Program-made: the position numbers and the translations under genes
Notes under the pieces: generated by a model
The model's database searches: none
What the model saw: the letters and a program-made list of their open reading frames with translations, nothing else
Told to the model about the DNA's origin: nothing
From: an uncultured Sellimonas sp.
Lineage (GTDB): Bacteria > Bacillota > Clostridia > Lachnospirales > Lachnospiraceae
Length of the DNA: 34,913 bases
NCBI GenBank assembly: GCA_904393575.1
Contig: CAJFMZ010000011.1
Coordinates: 1-34,913, forward strand
Reading direction: 5' to 3'
Shown: positions 7,977 to 16,610 of the stretch, in pieces
Layout of the letters: the number at the start of each line of letters is the position of its first letter
Position numbering within the stretch: the stretch's first letter is position 1

Positions 7977-8564
7977 CTATTTTCTTTTTTTCTTTTTCTT
8001 TTTTTTCACACTGAAACCAAACATACCGATCTTCTTTCCCAGGTTCAGGTATTCTCCATGGGAATAGGCAATCAGACCGGTCTGATTGAGTTCAAACTTG
8101 CCATTTTCATTCATATATTCACTGCTCACCTGAACTCCCGTCACATCCGCCAGAAACATATCATGAGTTCCCAGTCTCAGGACCTCTCTCACACGGCACT
8201 CAATATTGACCGGGCACTCTGCAATCCCAGGCGCATACTGAAGGGATATCGGCTTCTGTCTGGTAAGATGCATCTCTTTCCATTTATCCACGTCTCTTCC
8301 GGAACGCACTCCACAGTAGTCCGCCGCCCTGGCAAGTTTCTCTGTAGTAAGATTGACCACAAACTCTCCCGTTTCTTCAATCATATGATGGGAAAAACGG
8401 TTTGGCCGGACCGAAACATAGAGCATCGGAGGATCTGAGCAGACCGTTCCTGTCCAGGCAATGGTCAGAATATTGTCCTTTCCATCCTTCTGGGCACAGC
8501 TCACCATGACAGCCGGAAGCGGATATAGCATATTACCTGGTTTGAAGATTTCTTTCTCTGCCAT
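7977..8564 (-). CDS. Flavin reductase family protein (FMN-binding split barrel)
   Basis: A 195-residue cytosolic protein of the flavin reductase-like family, which binds FMN in a split-barrel dimer. Typical blocks are the N-terminal PLPAVMVSC, LTIAWTGTVCSDPPMLYVSVRP, ETGEFVVNL, ADYCGVRSGRDVDK and LGTHDMFLADVTGV. Some relatives reduce free flavin; others act as ferric or rubredoxin-linked oxidoreductases, so the reaction is not assigned. The C-terminus is unusual: after GMFGFSV it is almost all lysine (eight Lys, Arg, Lys). It begins 12 bases after the ppaC stop with a GAGGAGG site, so it is in the ppaC operon. Confidence 0.88.
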   Translation of the reverse strand: MAEKEIFKPGNMLYPLPAVMVSCAQKDGKDNILTIAWTGTVCSDPPMLYVSVRPNRFSHHMIEETGEFVVNLTTEKLARAADYCGVRSGRDVDKWKEMHLTRQKPISLQYAPGIAECPVNIECRVREVLRLGTHDMFLADVTGVQVSSEYMNENGKFELNQTGLIAYSHGEYLNLGKKIGMFGFSVKKKKKKKRK

Positions 8565-8576
8565 ATCGCGCCTCCT

Positions 8577-10229
8577 CTACTGCTGGAGCTCACTGACCAG
8601 AGTCGGAATCAACTGCTTTTTCCGGGATACGACTCCATTTAGTACGATCCGGTCTGTCTCTTCCGGCAGTTCAAAGGCATCGATCACCGTCTGACGGGCA
8701 CTTCCGCCGCAGCAGAGAAGCTCCGTGGACTGATCCACTATGTTGGTCAGCATAAAGAAAACCATATCCAGTCCGCTCTCTTTGAGCACATCCGGCAGTT
8801 CTGGAGACACTTTTTCCCGGATCTCCTGAAGCTCCTCTGCGCTCATGGAATTAATCTGACCTACGCCAAACGTCAATTCATTTACATGAAACTCTTTAAA
8901 ATCCTGGAAACAGATTTCTGAGACCGATTTGTTGGCCAGATTGCTTCCCGCCTTAAACATCTCTTTTGCAAACTCCTCGATGTCGATTCCCGCAATTCCG
9001 GAAAGTGTCCGCGCAGTCGCCTCATCGACCGGAGTGCAGGTCGGAGACTGGAACAGCAGTGTATCCGAAATGATCGCTGCACAGAGAAGACCTGCCGTCT
9101 CTTTGGACGGTGTCACCTGGTTTTCCTGATACATCTGGTAGATGATGGTCGCCGTACATCCAAGTGGCTGATTGCGGAAGTAAACCGGCCCCATTGTCTC
9201 CAGATTTCCAATTCTGTGGTGATCAATGATTTCCAGAATCTCTGCTTCCTCAATTCCATCTACCGCCTGAGTCCTTTCGTTATGATCTACCAGTACCACC
9301 TGCTTCCGCCTCGGCTTTAACAGTCTTCGTCTGGAGATGAAGCCCGCAAATCTTCCTTTCTTATCGATAACCGGGAAATCCCTGTATCTCTTTTTTGACA
9401 TCACATCCCGCACTTCTTCCAGATAGTCATTGATATGGAATGTGCTTAAATGCTCTTTCGTCATAAAATACTTGACCGGAATACTTTGATTGATCAGACG
9501 GGCTGTCGTAAAAGTATCGTGCGGTGTACTGATAATTACCACATCCCTTTCCGCTGCAAGCTTACGGATCGTCTTGGAAACTTCCGCCCCCTGGCAGATC
9601 ACCAGACAGCTTGCGTCCATTTCAATGGCACAAAGCTGGGACTCGTATCTGTTTCCTACGATAACAAGGTCATCCTCGTCAATAAAATTTTCCATCATAT
9701 CCGGGGAAGAAGCCGCAATCACGACTTTCCCTTTGACAAAATAGGCATGCTCATTTCCTGTCACAATCGTTCCGTCCAGTGTGTGCATGATGCTCCGGTA
9801 CTGGGTTCTCGCATCTGACAGCAGATAACTGTCATAGAGTTCCATGTAGGAATTTGCAATATCTCCAATCGTGATAATTCCTTCCAGCTTCTGCTCGTTC
9901 AGAACCGGGAGTGTCCGGATGCTGTTCTCCCGCATCATAGCCCAGGCTTCTTTAATGGAGGCCTGGCTGGATACCCCGTCAATCTTCCTGATATCGACAT
10001 CTTTTAACTGCTGATATACGTTCTGAAGAAGCGCAGGCTCCTCCACATGAAAATAATCCAGCACGTATCTGGTCTCCTCAGAAACTGCGCCGGCTCTTTT
10101 GGCCACGTAGTTCTTCCCTGTGATCCGCTTTTTCAGTTCCGCATACGCGATTGCCGAGCAGATCGAATCCGTGTCCGGATTTTTATGTCCTACTACATAT
10201 ACCTTTCTGTCTTTCTGATTATCTGACAT
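8577..10229 (-). CDS. Manganese-dependent inorganic pyrophosphatase with CBS and DRTGG domains
   Basis: A family II (DHH/DHHA2) pyrophosphatase that hydrolyses pyrophosphate, here in the regulated form of 550 residues. The N-terminal half-site VVGHKNPDTDSICSAIAYA gives metal ligands. A CBS motif (about 60-120), a DRTGG domain (about 125-240) and a second CBS motif (about 245-290) are inserted before the domain resumes with DHNERTQ, IDHHRIGN and the C-terminal SRKKQLIP. In characterised relatives the CBS pair binds adenine nucleotides and controls activity. I start at MSDNQKD; its GGAGG is about 13 bases upstream, which is long, so the ATG at 10283 is possible. The promoter upstream is convincing. 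Confidence 0.93.
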   Translation of the reverse strand: MSDNQKDRKVYVVGHKNPDTDSICSAIAYAELKKRITGKNYVAKRAGAVSEETRYVLDYFHVEEPALLQNVYQQLKDVDIRKIDGVSSQASIKEAWAMMRENSIRTLPVLNEQKLEGIITIGDIANSYMELYDSYLLSDARTQYRSIMHTLDGTIVTGNEHAYFVKGKVVIAASSPDMMENFIDEDDLVIVGNRYESQLCAIEMDASCLVICQGAEVSKTIRKLAAERDVVIISTPHDTFTTARLINQSIPVKYFMTKEHLSTFHINDYLEEVRDVMSKKRYRDFPVIDKKGRFAGFISRRRLLKPRRKQVVLVDHNERTQAVDGIEEAEILEIIDHHRIGNLETMGPVYFRNQPLGCTATIIYQMYQENQVTPSKETAGLLCAAIISDTLLFQSPTCTPVDEATARTLSGIAGIDIEEFAKEMFKAGSNLANKSVSEICFQDFKEFHVNELTFGVGQINSMSAEELQEIREKVSPELPDVLKESGLDMVFFMLTNIVDQSTELLCCGGSARQTVIDAFELPEETDRIVLNGVVSRKKQLIPTLVSELQQ

Positions 10230-10291
10230 ACTTTTTACATTTCCTCCCACATGCCGTTCTACGCCGGCAAACTTTTTCTTCATATAAAACT

Positions 10292-10320
10292 AGAGTATCA
10301 TTTTTTTTCGTCCGCGCCAA
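10292..10320 (-). promoter_or_regulatory. Promoter of the pyrophosphatase-flavin reductase unit
   Basis: On the minus strand TTGGCG and TACTCT are 17 bases apart with an extended -10 TG. It is divergent from the S1-domain gene. Confidence 0.6.
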
Positions 10321-10381
10321 CTGTTTTTTCCGGTTTTTGAAAAAATATTCCTCTCCTTTGCTTTCTCTTGTCAAAAAACTA

Positions 10382-10390
10382 TGATATACT
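10382..10390 (+). promoter_or_regulatory. Extended -10 promoter of the S1-domain gene
   Basis: TGATATACT forms an extended -10 element about 35 bases before the start codon. No good -35 box lies at normal distance; TTGTCA is only 11 bases away. Confidence 0.45.
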
Positions 10391-10424
10391 TTTTAAAGAA
10401 AATACAAAAAGGGGTGCAACATCA

Positions 10425-11123
10425 ATGAACGAAGAATTAGAAAACAAAACATCTGCCCAGGAGCCGCAGGCAGAATCCATGAAAGATTATGAAGATCAGT
10501 TTGATATCGCAGATCCATGGCATATCGTACAAAATTATATGGATAACAAGACCAATCTCACCCTGAAAGTAGACGGCGTGGTAAACGGCGGTGTGATTGT
10601 CAAGGTTGAGGGACTGCGCGGATTCGTCCCTGCATCCAGACTTTCTCTCTCCTATATCGAGGACCTGGAAACCTATCTTCTGAAAGACATCACAGTCCGT
10701 GTCATTGAAGTAGATCCACAAGAGCACCGTCTGATCCTGTCCGCCCGTGAAATTCTGAAAGAAGAGGAAGCGAAAAAACGTGCAGAACGGATTGCACAGA
10801 TCCAGGTAGGCAGCGTGATGGAAGGGACCGTGGAATCTCTCCAGTCCTACGGAGCGTTTGTCCGCTTTGACGACGGTCTCTCCGGACTTGTCCATGTATT
10901 GCAGATCTGCGAAAAGCGAATCAAGACTCCGGCTGATGTCTTAAACATCGGAGACCGTGTCAAAGTCAAAGTGATCGGTATTAAAGACGGAAAGCTGAGT
11001 CTGAGCATGAAAGCTCTTTCTGAGGAGAAAGAGAACGCCGAAGAAGATCTTCCTGTAGAACTTCCGAAATCCGAGGAGATCGGAACCAGTCTTGGGGATC
11101 TGTTCAAAAACATTCAGCTGTAG
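10425..11123 (+). CDS. Protein with two S1 RNA-binding domains
   Basis: A 232-residue protein with two S1 (OB-fold) repeats at about 45-110 (LTLKVDGVVNGGVIVKVEGLRGFVPASRL) and 127-198 (GSVMEGTVESLQSYGAFVRFDDGLSGLVHV). The second repeat is closest to consensus. The N-terminus and C-terminus are acidic. It is much shorter than ribosomal protein S1 (four to six repeats), so calling it rpsA would overstate the case; similar short proteins occur in clostridia. RNA binding, perhaps in translation or RNA turnover, is inferred from the domains. I chose the ATG at 10425, which follows AGGGGTG by nine bases. It is monocistronic, with a strong terminator. Confidence 0.85.
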   Translation: MNEELENKTSAQEPQAESMKDYEDQFDIADPWHIVQNYMDNKTNLTLKVDGVVNGGVIVKVEGLRGFVPASRLSLSYIEDLETYLLKDITVRVIEVDPQEHRLILSAREILKEEEAKKRAERIAQIQVGSVMEGTVESLQSYGAFVRFDDGLSGLVHVLQICEKRIKTPADVLNIGDRVKVKVIGIKDGKLSLSMKALSEEKENAEEDLPVELPKSEEIGTSLGDLFKNIQL

Positions 11124-11156
11124 CTTTCCGATACGATAATACGTTTCTTTCCACTG

Positions 11157-11215
11157 AACAGAGGGCGGATGGGATCCTGGATAAGCGGGATCTTCCATCC
11201 GCCCTCTGTTTTTCT
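11157..11215 (+). terminator. Strong terminator after the S1-domain gene
   Basis: AACAGAGGGCGGATGG pairs fully with CCATCCGCCCTCTGTT around a loop of about 22 bases, followed by TTTC. On the minus strand it is not followed by a U-run, so termination of nadE transcription here is less clear. Confidence 0.9.
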
Positions 11216-11250
11216 AACCAAAAGTGCTGCCTGCAGGTTTGCCCTTTGTC

Positions 11251-13161
11251 TTACATCCGCTCCAGATCCTGTATCCATACGGCAGCGCAGGCATCGCTTG
11301 GCATCCTCCAGTCTCCCCTTGGGGAAAGTGCGACGGTACCTACCTTTGGTCCGTCCGGCAGACAGGACCGCTTAAACTGCTGCGAGAAAAATCTCCAGTA
11401 GAATTTCTTCAGCCATTTCAAAATCGTCTCCTCATCGTAGATTCCCTGGAACGCAATCTTTGCTATCCGGTAAATCTTGGAAGGTTCATAGCCAAATCGC
11501 AGCACATAGTAAAGATAAAAATCATGCAGCTCATACGGTCCCACCAGATCTTCGGTTTTCTGTGCGATCTGTCCGTCCTCCGGAGGCAGAAGCTCCGGAC
11601 TCACCGGTGTGTCCAGCACATCCAGCAGGACCTGACGGAGCTCGTCATCCTGACAGGTATCCGCATAATACTGCACCAGATGACGCACCAGCGTCTTCGG
11701 TACCGATGCATTGACTCCGTACATGGACATATGATCCCCATTGTATGTTGCCCATCCAAGGGCGAGCTCCGACATATCACCTGTCCCAATCACAAGACCG
11801 CCGTCTTTGTTGGCCAGATCCATCAGTACCTGTGTTCTCTCCCTGGCCTGTCCGTTTTCATAAGTCACACTGTGATCATTGATATCATGGCCGATATCCC
11901 GGAAATGAACGGTCACCGCCTCCCGGATCGGAACTTCCTTCAGAGTCGCCCCAATCTTCTGCGACATGCGGCATGCGTTCCGGTATGTGCGGTCCGTTGT
12001 TCCAAAGCAGGGCATCGTCACTGCAAGAATTCTGGATCTTGGAATTCCAATCCAGTCAAACGCCTTTGCCGTCACCAGAAGGGCAAGGGTGGAATCCAGC
12101 CCTCCGGAAATCCCCACTACGGCACTGGATGCCTTTGTATGCATCAGACGCTTTTTCAGTCCCATTGCCTGAATCGACAGGATTTCCTCACATCTTGCAG
12201 CCCGTTCCTGCTCATCCTGAGGGACAAACGGTGCCGGCGCAAATGTTCTTGTAAGCACTGTCTCCTCTTCCTCTGCGGAAAAAGGCACGACCGGAAGTGT
12301 TTTGTCATCCGCTGACCGGAATGTCGTGTTCTTTCTCCGCTCGGACAGCAGTCTTTTGATATCAATTTCACTGTAAATAGTTTCATTTGCAAATCTTCTG
12401 GAAGCCTTCAGGATGGTGCCGTTTTCCGCAATCAGATTGTGCCCTCCGAACACAACATCGGTGGTAGATTCTCCCTCTCCCGCATTGGAGTATACATATC
12501 CGGCAATCAGTCTTGCTGACTGCCCCTTGATCAGCTCCTCCCGGTACCGGTCTTTTCCAATCGTCTCATCGCTTGCAGAACAGTTCACCAGAATCACTGC
12601 TCCTTCCAGAGCAGCCCGGATGCTTGGAGGAACCGGTGACCATACATCTTCGCAGATCTCAGCCGACACAATCAGACCATCCGTTTCCCTGGAAGCGAAC
12701 AGAATCTGCGGCCCGAACGGAACTTCTTTCCCCTGAAACGGAACTGTCCGTACCCGGTCCGGTCCCGGTGTAAACTGCCTCATCTCATAAAACTCACCGT
12801 AATTTGGCAGAAAGGTCTTGGTGGTAAATCCAATGACTTCTCCTTTATTTAAAGCTGCTGCCGTATTATACAGCTCTCCGTCCACTGCAAGGGGACATCC
12901 TACAAATACGAGCGCTTCCATCTCCCTGGTCTCCTGCGCGATGCGGATGAGCCCTTCTTTTGCCTTCTCCAGCAGAATATCCTGTGTAAACAGATCCCCA
13001 CAGGTATATCCGGTAATGCACAGCTCCGGAAATACAATCACTTTCGCCCCGTTTCCGGCAGCCTCTTTCATTTTTCTGATAATTTCGTCTGTATTAAACA
13101 CTGTATCTGCTACACGGATATCAGGTGTAGCTGCCGCCACTTTGATAAATCCCTGTTTCAT
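11251..13161 (-). CDS. nadE: Glutamine-dependent NAD+ synthase
   Basis: This enzyme makes NAD+ from deamido-NAD+, ATP and glutamine. The 636 residues combine an N-terminal nitrilase-type glutaminase with catalytic triad E46 (FPELCITGY), K115 (TTKTFLPNYGEFYE) and C170 (AEICEDVW), and a C-terminal synthetase with the ATP pyrophosphatase loop SGGLDST (352-358) and GTGDMSELALGWATYNGDHM. All key residues are present, and ammonia is presumably channelled between the domains. It is the last gene of a unit with a methyltransferase and hslO, starting 20 bases after hslO with an AGAGGGG site. That neighbourhood has no obvious pathway link to NAD synthesis. Confidence 0.97.
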   Translation of the reverse strand: MKQGFIKVAAATPDIRVADTVFNTDEIIRKMKEAAGNGAKVIVFPELCITGYTCGDLFTQDILLEKAKEGLIRIAQETREMEALVFVGCPLAVDGELYNTAAALNKGEVIGFTTKTFLPNYGEFYEMRQFTPGPDRVRTVPFQGKEVPFGPQILFASRETDGLIVSAEICEDVWSPVPPSIRAALEGAVILVNCSASDETIGKDRYREELIKGQSARLIAGYVYSNAGEGESTTDVVFGGHNLIAENGTILKASRRFANETIYSEIDIKRLLSERRKNTTFRSADDKTLPVVPFSAEEEETVLTRTFAPAPFVPQDEQERAARCEEILSIQAMGLKKRLMHTKASSAVVGISGGLDSTLALLVTAKAFDWIGIPRSRILAVTMPCFGTTDRTYRNACRMSQKIGATLKEVPIREAVTVHFRDIGHDINDHSVTYENGQARERTQVLMDLANKDGGLVIGTGDMSELALGWATYNGDHMSMYGVNASVPKTLVRHLVQYYADTCQDDELRQVLLDVLDTPVSPELLPPEDGQIAQKTEDLVGPYELHDFYLYYVLRFGYEPSKIYRIAKIAFQGIYDEETILKWLKKFYWRFFSQQFKRSCLPDGPKVGTVALSPRGDWRMPSDACAAVWIQDLERM

Positions 13162-13181
13162 GGCCTGCCCCTCTTTTCCTT

Positions 13182-14063
13182 TTATTTTTTCTTCGCCTGC
13201 GCCAAAAGAGCGGACAGTTCATCCACACTGAAGGTGTAAGCCGTATTACAGAAGTGACATTTCACTTCGATGTCTTTTCCATCCTGGATCATTTCCCTGA
13301 TCTCTTTCTCTCCGATACTGAGAATCGCCTTTTCAATCTTTGCTTTGGAACAGTCACAGTAAAACCGTGTCGGCATCGTATCGGTGATCTCAATATCCAT
13401 CCCCTTTAATACCTCTTCCAGCAGGGATTCCGGTGTGTGCCCCTGTTCCAGAAGGGCCGTTACGGAATGAATGTTGCTGATATTCTCTTCCAGCTGCTCC
13501 AGTACTTTTTCCTCGATGAATGGCATAACCTGCACAATAAATCCTCCGGCGCATTTTACCGTATTATCTTTCTCCATCAGGACTCCAAGTCCTACCGAAG
13601 ACGGCACCTGCTCGGAATTTGCGAAATAATAAGTCAGGTCATCTCCGATCTCACCGGTCTGGAGAATCGTCTGCCCCACATAAGGCTCTTTTAAGCCCAT
13701 ATCCTTGATTACATTCAAAATACCAAGTCCAAGTGCTCCCCCTACATCCAGCTTTCCGTTTTTCGGTGGAAGCATCACATCCGGATTTTCCACATACCCT
13801 TTTACATCCGCCTTACTGTCCGCAGTCACCGTCAATCCCTGAATCGGTCCATCACACTTGATCTGGATCGTCAGAATATCGGTATCATTTTTCATCATGC
13901 TGCCCATCATGGCTCCCGCAGTCAGAAGCCGGCCAAGCGCCGCTGTCGCGACCGGGCTGGTATTATGGTGCTGTCTTGCCGTCTCCACCATCTCTGTCGA
14001 TGTAACAGCGAAGGCCCTGATCTGGCTTCCTGCAGCGGTTGCCCGCACTAAATAATCTTTCAT
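13182..14063 (-). CDS. hslO: Hsp33 redox-regulated chaperonin
   Basis: Hsp33 is a holdase chaperone activated by oxidation and unfolding. The 293 residues start MKDYLVRATAAGSQIRAFAV and contain the core GRLLTAGAMMGSMMK and GDDLTYYFANSEQVPSSVGLGV blocks. The C-terminal zinc switch is intact: C236-x-C238 (CDCSKAK) and C269-x2-C272 (CHFC), the four thiols that release zinc on oxidation. It sits 21 bases after the methyltransferase gene with a GAGGAAT site and reads on to nadE. In an anaerobe this would serve oxidative stress; that is inference from the family. Confidence 0.96.
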   Translation of the reverse strand: MKDYLVRATAAGSQIRAFAVTSTEMVETARQHHNTSPVATAALGRLLTAGAMMGSMMKNDTDILTIQIKCDGPIQGLTVTADSKADVKGYVENPDVMLPPKNGKLDVGGALGLGILNVIKDMGLKEPYVGQTILQTGEIGDDLTYYFANSEQVPSSVGLGVLMEKDNTVKCAGGFIVQVMPFIEEKVLEQLEENISNIHSVTALLEQGHTPESLLEEVLKGMDIEITDTMPTRFYCDCSKAKIEKAILSIGEKEIREMIQDGKDIEVKCHFCNTAYTFSVDELSALLAQAKKK

Positions 14064-14084
14064 TTCTGATTCCTCATTTCTTTT

Positions 14085-14846
14085 TTATTCCAGTCTTTTC
14101 TTTCCGCATTCTCTTGCTGCCACACAGATCCGCACACTGTCTTCTTTTGGTGCCTCCCTTGTAAAACCATCATACATGGCTTCCAGTTTCAGTCCGGCAA
14201 GGCGCAGGCATTCCCGGATTTCCTCGACTGTGTATCCGCGCTGAAAATGCGTCTCTTCAAATTTCCTGTACAGTTCTCCCTCCCGGACGAAGATCGTCAG
14301 ATCGTATTCATTCATCTGCTCTTTGGGATCGTAGAAGTTTTCCCAGATAAAACTGCAGTCCTCTCGATTCTCCGCAATGGTCGTATCTCCCAGAAGCTCT
14401 CTGTACTTATACTCTGTATTAAAATCAAACAAAAACAGTCCGCCTGGATCCAGATAATTATTGACAAGCGCAAAAGTCTCTGTCAATTCCTTCGGGTCTG
14501 TGATATAGTTGACGGAATCACAGGCACTGATGACTCCGCGTACCGTCCCGTAAAGCTCAAACTCTCTCATATCCTGAAGAAGGTAGAGAATGTCGTGCCC
14601 GGATGCCTCTCTTTTGGCCGCCGCGATCTCCAGCATCTCCTCCGAATTATCCACCCCGATCATATCGTACCCACTCTTCGCAAGAAGCTCGGTCATACTC
14701 CCGGTGCCACAGCCAAGATCCAGAATCAGTCCGTCCCGGATCCCATTTTCCTGCAGTATTCCTGTATAATACTTGGTCCACTCTTCGTACGGAACATTGT
14801 CCATAAAAGTATCATATACCTCTGCAAATCCCGTATATGCATCCAT
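14085..14846 (-). CDS. Class I SAM-dependent methyltransferase
   Basis: A 253-residue cytosolic methyltransferase with the Rossmann SAM-binding motif LDLGCGTGS (43-51) and the acidic motif II (MIGVDNSEEML). ISACDSVNYI and FDFNTEYKYRE follow, with a C-terminal beta-hairpin region (TVEEIRECLRLAGL) common to this family. The substrate cannot be inferred: relatives are annotated broadly as methyltransferase domain 11/25. The ATG follows an AGGAGATGATCAG site, and a good promoter lies just upstream. It heads the operon with hslO and nadE, so a role near redox or stress response is possible but unproven. Confidence 0.85.
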   Translation of the reverse strand: MDAYTGFAEVYDTFMDNVPYEEWTKYYTGILQENGIRDGLILDLGCGTGSMTELLAKSGYDMIGVDNSEEMLEIAAAKREASGHDILYLLQDMREFELYGTVRGVISACDSVNYITDPKELTETFALVNNYLDPGGLFLFDFNTEYKYRELLGDTTIAENREDCSFIWENFYDPKEQMNEYDLTIFVREGELYRKFEETHFQRGYTVEEIRECLRLAGLKLEAMYDGFTREAPKEDSVRICVAARECGKKRLE

Positions 14847-14879
14847 CTGATCATCTCCTGCCGACTATAAATCCGGCTT

Positions 14880-14908
14880 ATTATAGCACGATTTCCAGTT
14901 TTTTTAAA
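14880..14908 (-). promoter_or_regulatory. Promoter of methyltransferase-hslO-nadE
   Basis: On the minus strand an extended -10 (TGCTATAAT) has a TTTAAA box 17 bases upstream. It lies directly after the ilvE terminator. Confidence 0.75.
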
Positions 14909-14911
14909 GGG

Positions 14912-14947
14912 GCAAAAATCCTCCGGGAACATAACTCCCGGAGGATC
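14912..14947 (-). terminator. Terminator of ilvE
   Basis: On the minus strand ATCCTCCGGGA and TCCCGGAGGAT form a perfect 11-bp stem with a seven-base loop, followed by TTTTTG. It lies 14 bases beyond the ilvE stop codon. Confidence 0.92.
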
Positions 14948-14960
14948 TCTTCTTTTTTCT

Positions 14961-15986
14961 TTATTCGATTACGTGAATCCATCCTTCCGGAGCTTCGATC
15001 CGTCCCATCTGGATTCCTGTCAGTGTATCGTACAGCTTCTTTGTAACCGGTCCCATCTCTTCCATGCCGCTTGCAAAGCAGATTTCCTTTCCATGGTCTA
15101 CGATCTTTCCGACCGGCGAAACCACTGCCGCCGTTCCGCAAAGACCGCACTCTGTAAATTCCGGAACTTCTTCCAGTGTCACTTCTCTTTCTTCCGTCTC
15201 CAGTCCCAGATATTCCTTTGCGACATAAAGAAGGGAACGTCTGGTAATGGACGGGAGAATTGAGGAAGACTTCGGTGTCACAACTTTTCCGTCCTTCGTC
15301 ACAAAGATGAAGTTTGCGCCGCCGGTCTCTTCTACCTTGGTCCTCGTCGCAGCGTCCAGATACATATTCTCCGCATATCCTTCTTCATGAGCGGTCACAA
15401 TCGCGTGAAGGCTCATCGCATAATTCAGACCTGCCTTGATATGTCCTGTTCCATGCGGTGCCGCACGGTCAAAGTCGGATACTTTGATGGTAATCGGCTT
15501 TGCTCCGCCTTTAAAGTATGGTCCGACCGGAGTGGTTAAAATACGGAACTGATACTCCTCTGCCGGGCTGACGCCGATCACAGGGCTGGATCCAAACATA
15601 TACGGCCGGATATAGAGCGTTGCGCCGGATCCGAACGGAGGAACCCATGCTGCATTTGCCTTGACCGTCTGTGTCACAGCATCAATGAACCGCTCCTTCG
15701 GGAATGCAGGCATCTCCAGTCTCTTTGCAGAATCAATCATTCGCTCTGCATTCAGGTCCGGACGGAATGTGACGATCTTTCCGTCTTCTGTCGTGTAAGC
15801 CTTTAAGCCTTCAAATACAGTCTGGGCATACTGGAATACACCGGCACACTCATTCAGCACGATATTGGCATCGGATGCCAGACATCCTTCATCCCATGCT
15901 CCGTTTTTATAATTGGAAACATATCTTTTATCAGTCTGGATATATTGAAATCCCAGATTTGACCAGTCCAAATTTTTCTTTTCCAT
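14961..15986 (-). CDS. ilvE: Branched-chain amino acid aminotransferase
   Basis: A PLP enzyme of fold type IV that transaminates leucine, isoleucine and valine with 2-oxoglutarate. The 341 residues are the longer branched-chain type: FQYAQTVFEGLKAY (51-64), RPDLNAERM, IRPYMFGSSPVIGV and GTGHIKAGLNYA, where K184 is the likely Schiff-base lysine. The later EETGGANFIFV and PSITRRSLL blocks fit. The ORF track starts at a TTG; GGAG lies nine bases before the ATG at 15986, so I use MEKKNLDW. It has its own promoter and terminator next to ilvBN, so its control may be separate from the T-box. Confidence 0.95.
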   Translation of the reverse strand: MEKKNLDWSNLGFQYIQTDKRYVSNYKNGAWDEGCLASDANIVLNECAGVFQYAQTVFEGLKAYTTEDGKIVTFRPDLNAERMIDSAKRLEMPAFPKERFIDAVTQTVKANAAWVPPFGSGATLYIRPYMFGSSPVIGVSPAEEYQFRILTTPVGPYFKGGAKPITIKVSDFDRAAPHGTGHIKAGLNYAMSLHAIVTAHEEGYAENMYLDAATRTKVEETGGANFIFVTKDGKVVTPKSSSILPSITRRSLLYVAKEYLGLETEEREVTLEEVPEFTECGLCGTAAVVSPVGKIVDHGKEICFASGMEEMGPVTKKLYDTLTGIQMGRIEAPEGWIHVIE

Positions 15987-16021
15987 TTCCATCCACTCCA
16001 ATCTTATTTTCTTATTTTTCT

Positions 16022-16061
16022 AGTATAAGACTGTTTCAGAAAAAATTCAAGAGTGCACTCT
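16022..16061 (-). promoter_or_regulatory. ilvE promoter with adjoining 12-bp palindrome
   Basis: On the minus strand TTGAAT and TATACT are 17 bases apart (16022-16050). A perfect palindrome, AGAGTGCACTCT (16050-16061), abuts the -35 box and looks like a regulator site. The spacer has TTTTTTCTGAAACAG, a poor match (10 of 15) to the CodY box. Regulator unknown. Confidence 0.6.
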
Positions 16062-16083
16062 GTTTTTTTTCAATCTCCCGCTT

Positions 16084-16593
16084 TTATCGCTCCGCCATGC
16101 TGATTGCTTCGATTCCGACACTTCCACCCCGCACGACTTCCATATCCTTAAACTCTTCTTTTAACAGTTTGACAACTGCATCGTTTTTTGTAGCCGTCTG
16201 CAAAAACTCAAGCAGCATACTGTCCTTCCCATAGTCGATCACTTCCGCTTTGAAGGTCTCTGCGATCTGGAACAGCTCTGTCTTATCCTCCAGACTACAT
16301 CTTTTGATTTTCACATAAAGGATCTCTTTCATACAGACGGAAAGATCTGTAAAGTCGATGACTTTGATCACTTCCACCATACGGTTCAGCTGTTTTTTGA
16401 TCTGCTCAAACGTTTCCTCATCGCAATGTGTCTCGATGGTCATCCTGGAGATCGTCGGATCCTCCGTCCTTCCTACCGTCAGACTTTCCAGATTGTAGCA
16501 TTTTGCGGAAAACAGTCCGGAAATCTTGGAAAGCACACCGATCTGATTTTCCACATAAAGAGAGATCCATCTTTTTTTCAACATTCCATTCAT
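16084..16593 (-). CDS. ilvN: Acetolactate synthase small (regulatory) subunit
   Basis: The regulatory partner of IlvB, which in well-studied bacteria stimulates the enzyme and gives valine feedback inhibition. The 169 residues start with an ACT domain (WISLYVENQIGVLSKISGLFSAKCYNLESLTVGRTEDPTISRMTI), followed by a C-terminal domain with LLEFLQTATKNDAVVKLLKEEF and VVRGGSVGIEA. The family's usual length is about 160-170. It begins 18 bases after the ilvB stop, with a GGAGG site eight bases before the ATG at 16593, so ilvBN is one unit under the T-box. No terminator is seen before the ilvE promoter. Confidence 0.95.
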   Translation of the reverse strand: MNGMLKKRWISLYVENQIGVLSKISGLFSAKCYNLESLTVGRTEDPTISRMTIETHCDEETFEQIKKQLNRMVEVIKVIDFTDLSVCMKEILYVKIKRCSLEDKTELFQIAETFKAEVIDYGKDSMLLEFLQTATKNDAVVKLLKEEFKDMEVVRGGSVGIEAISMAER

Positions 16594-16610
16594 TTTCTTT
16601 TCCTCCTTCT

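Noticed and set aside
11224-12315. 363-aa plus-strand ORF
   Set aside because: Antisense to nadE, Cys- and His-rich as expected of a shadow frame, and overlaps the downstream flank of the terminator.
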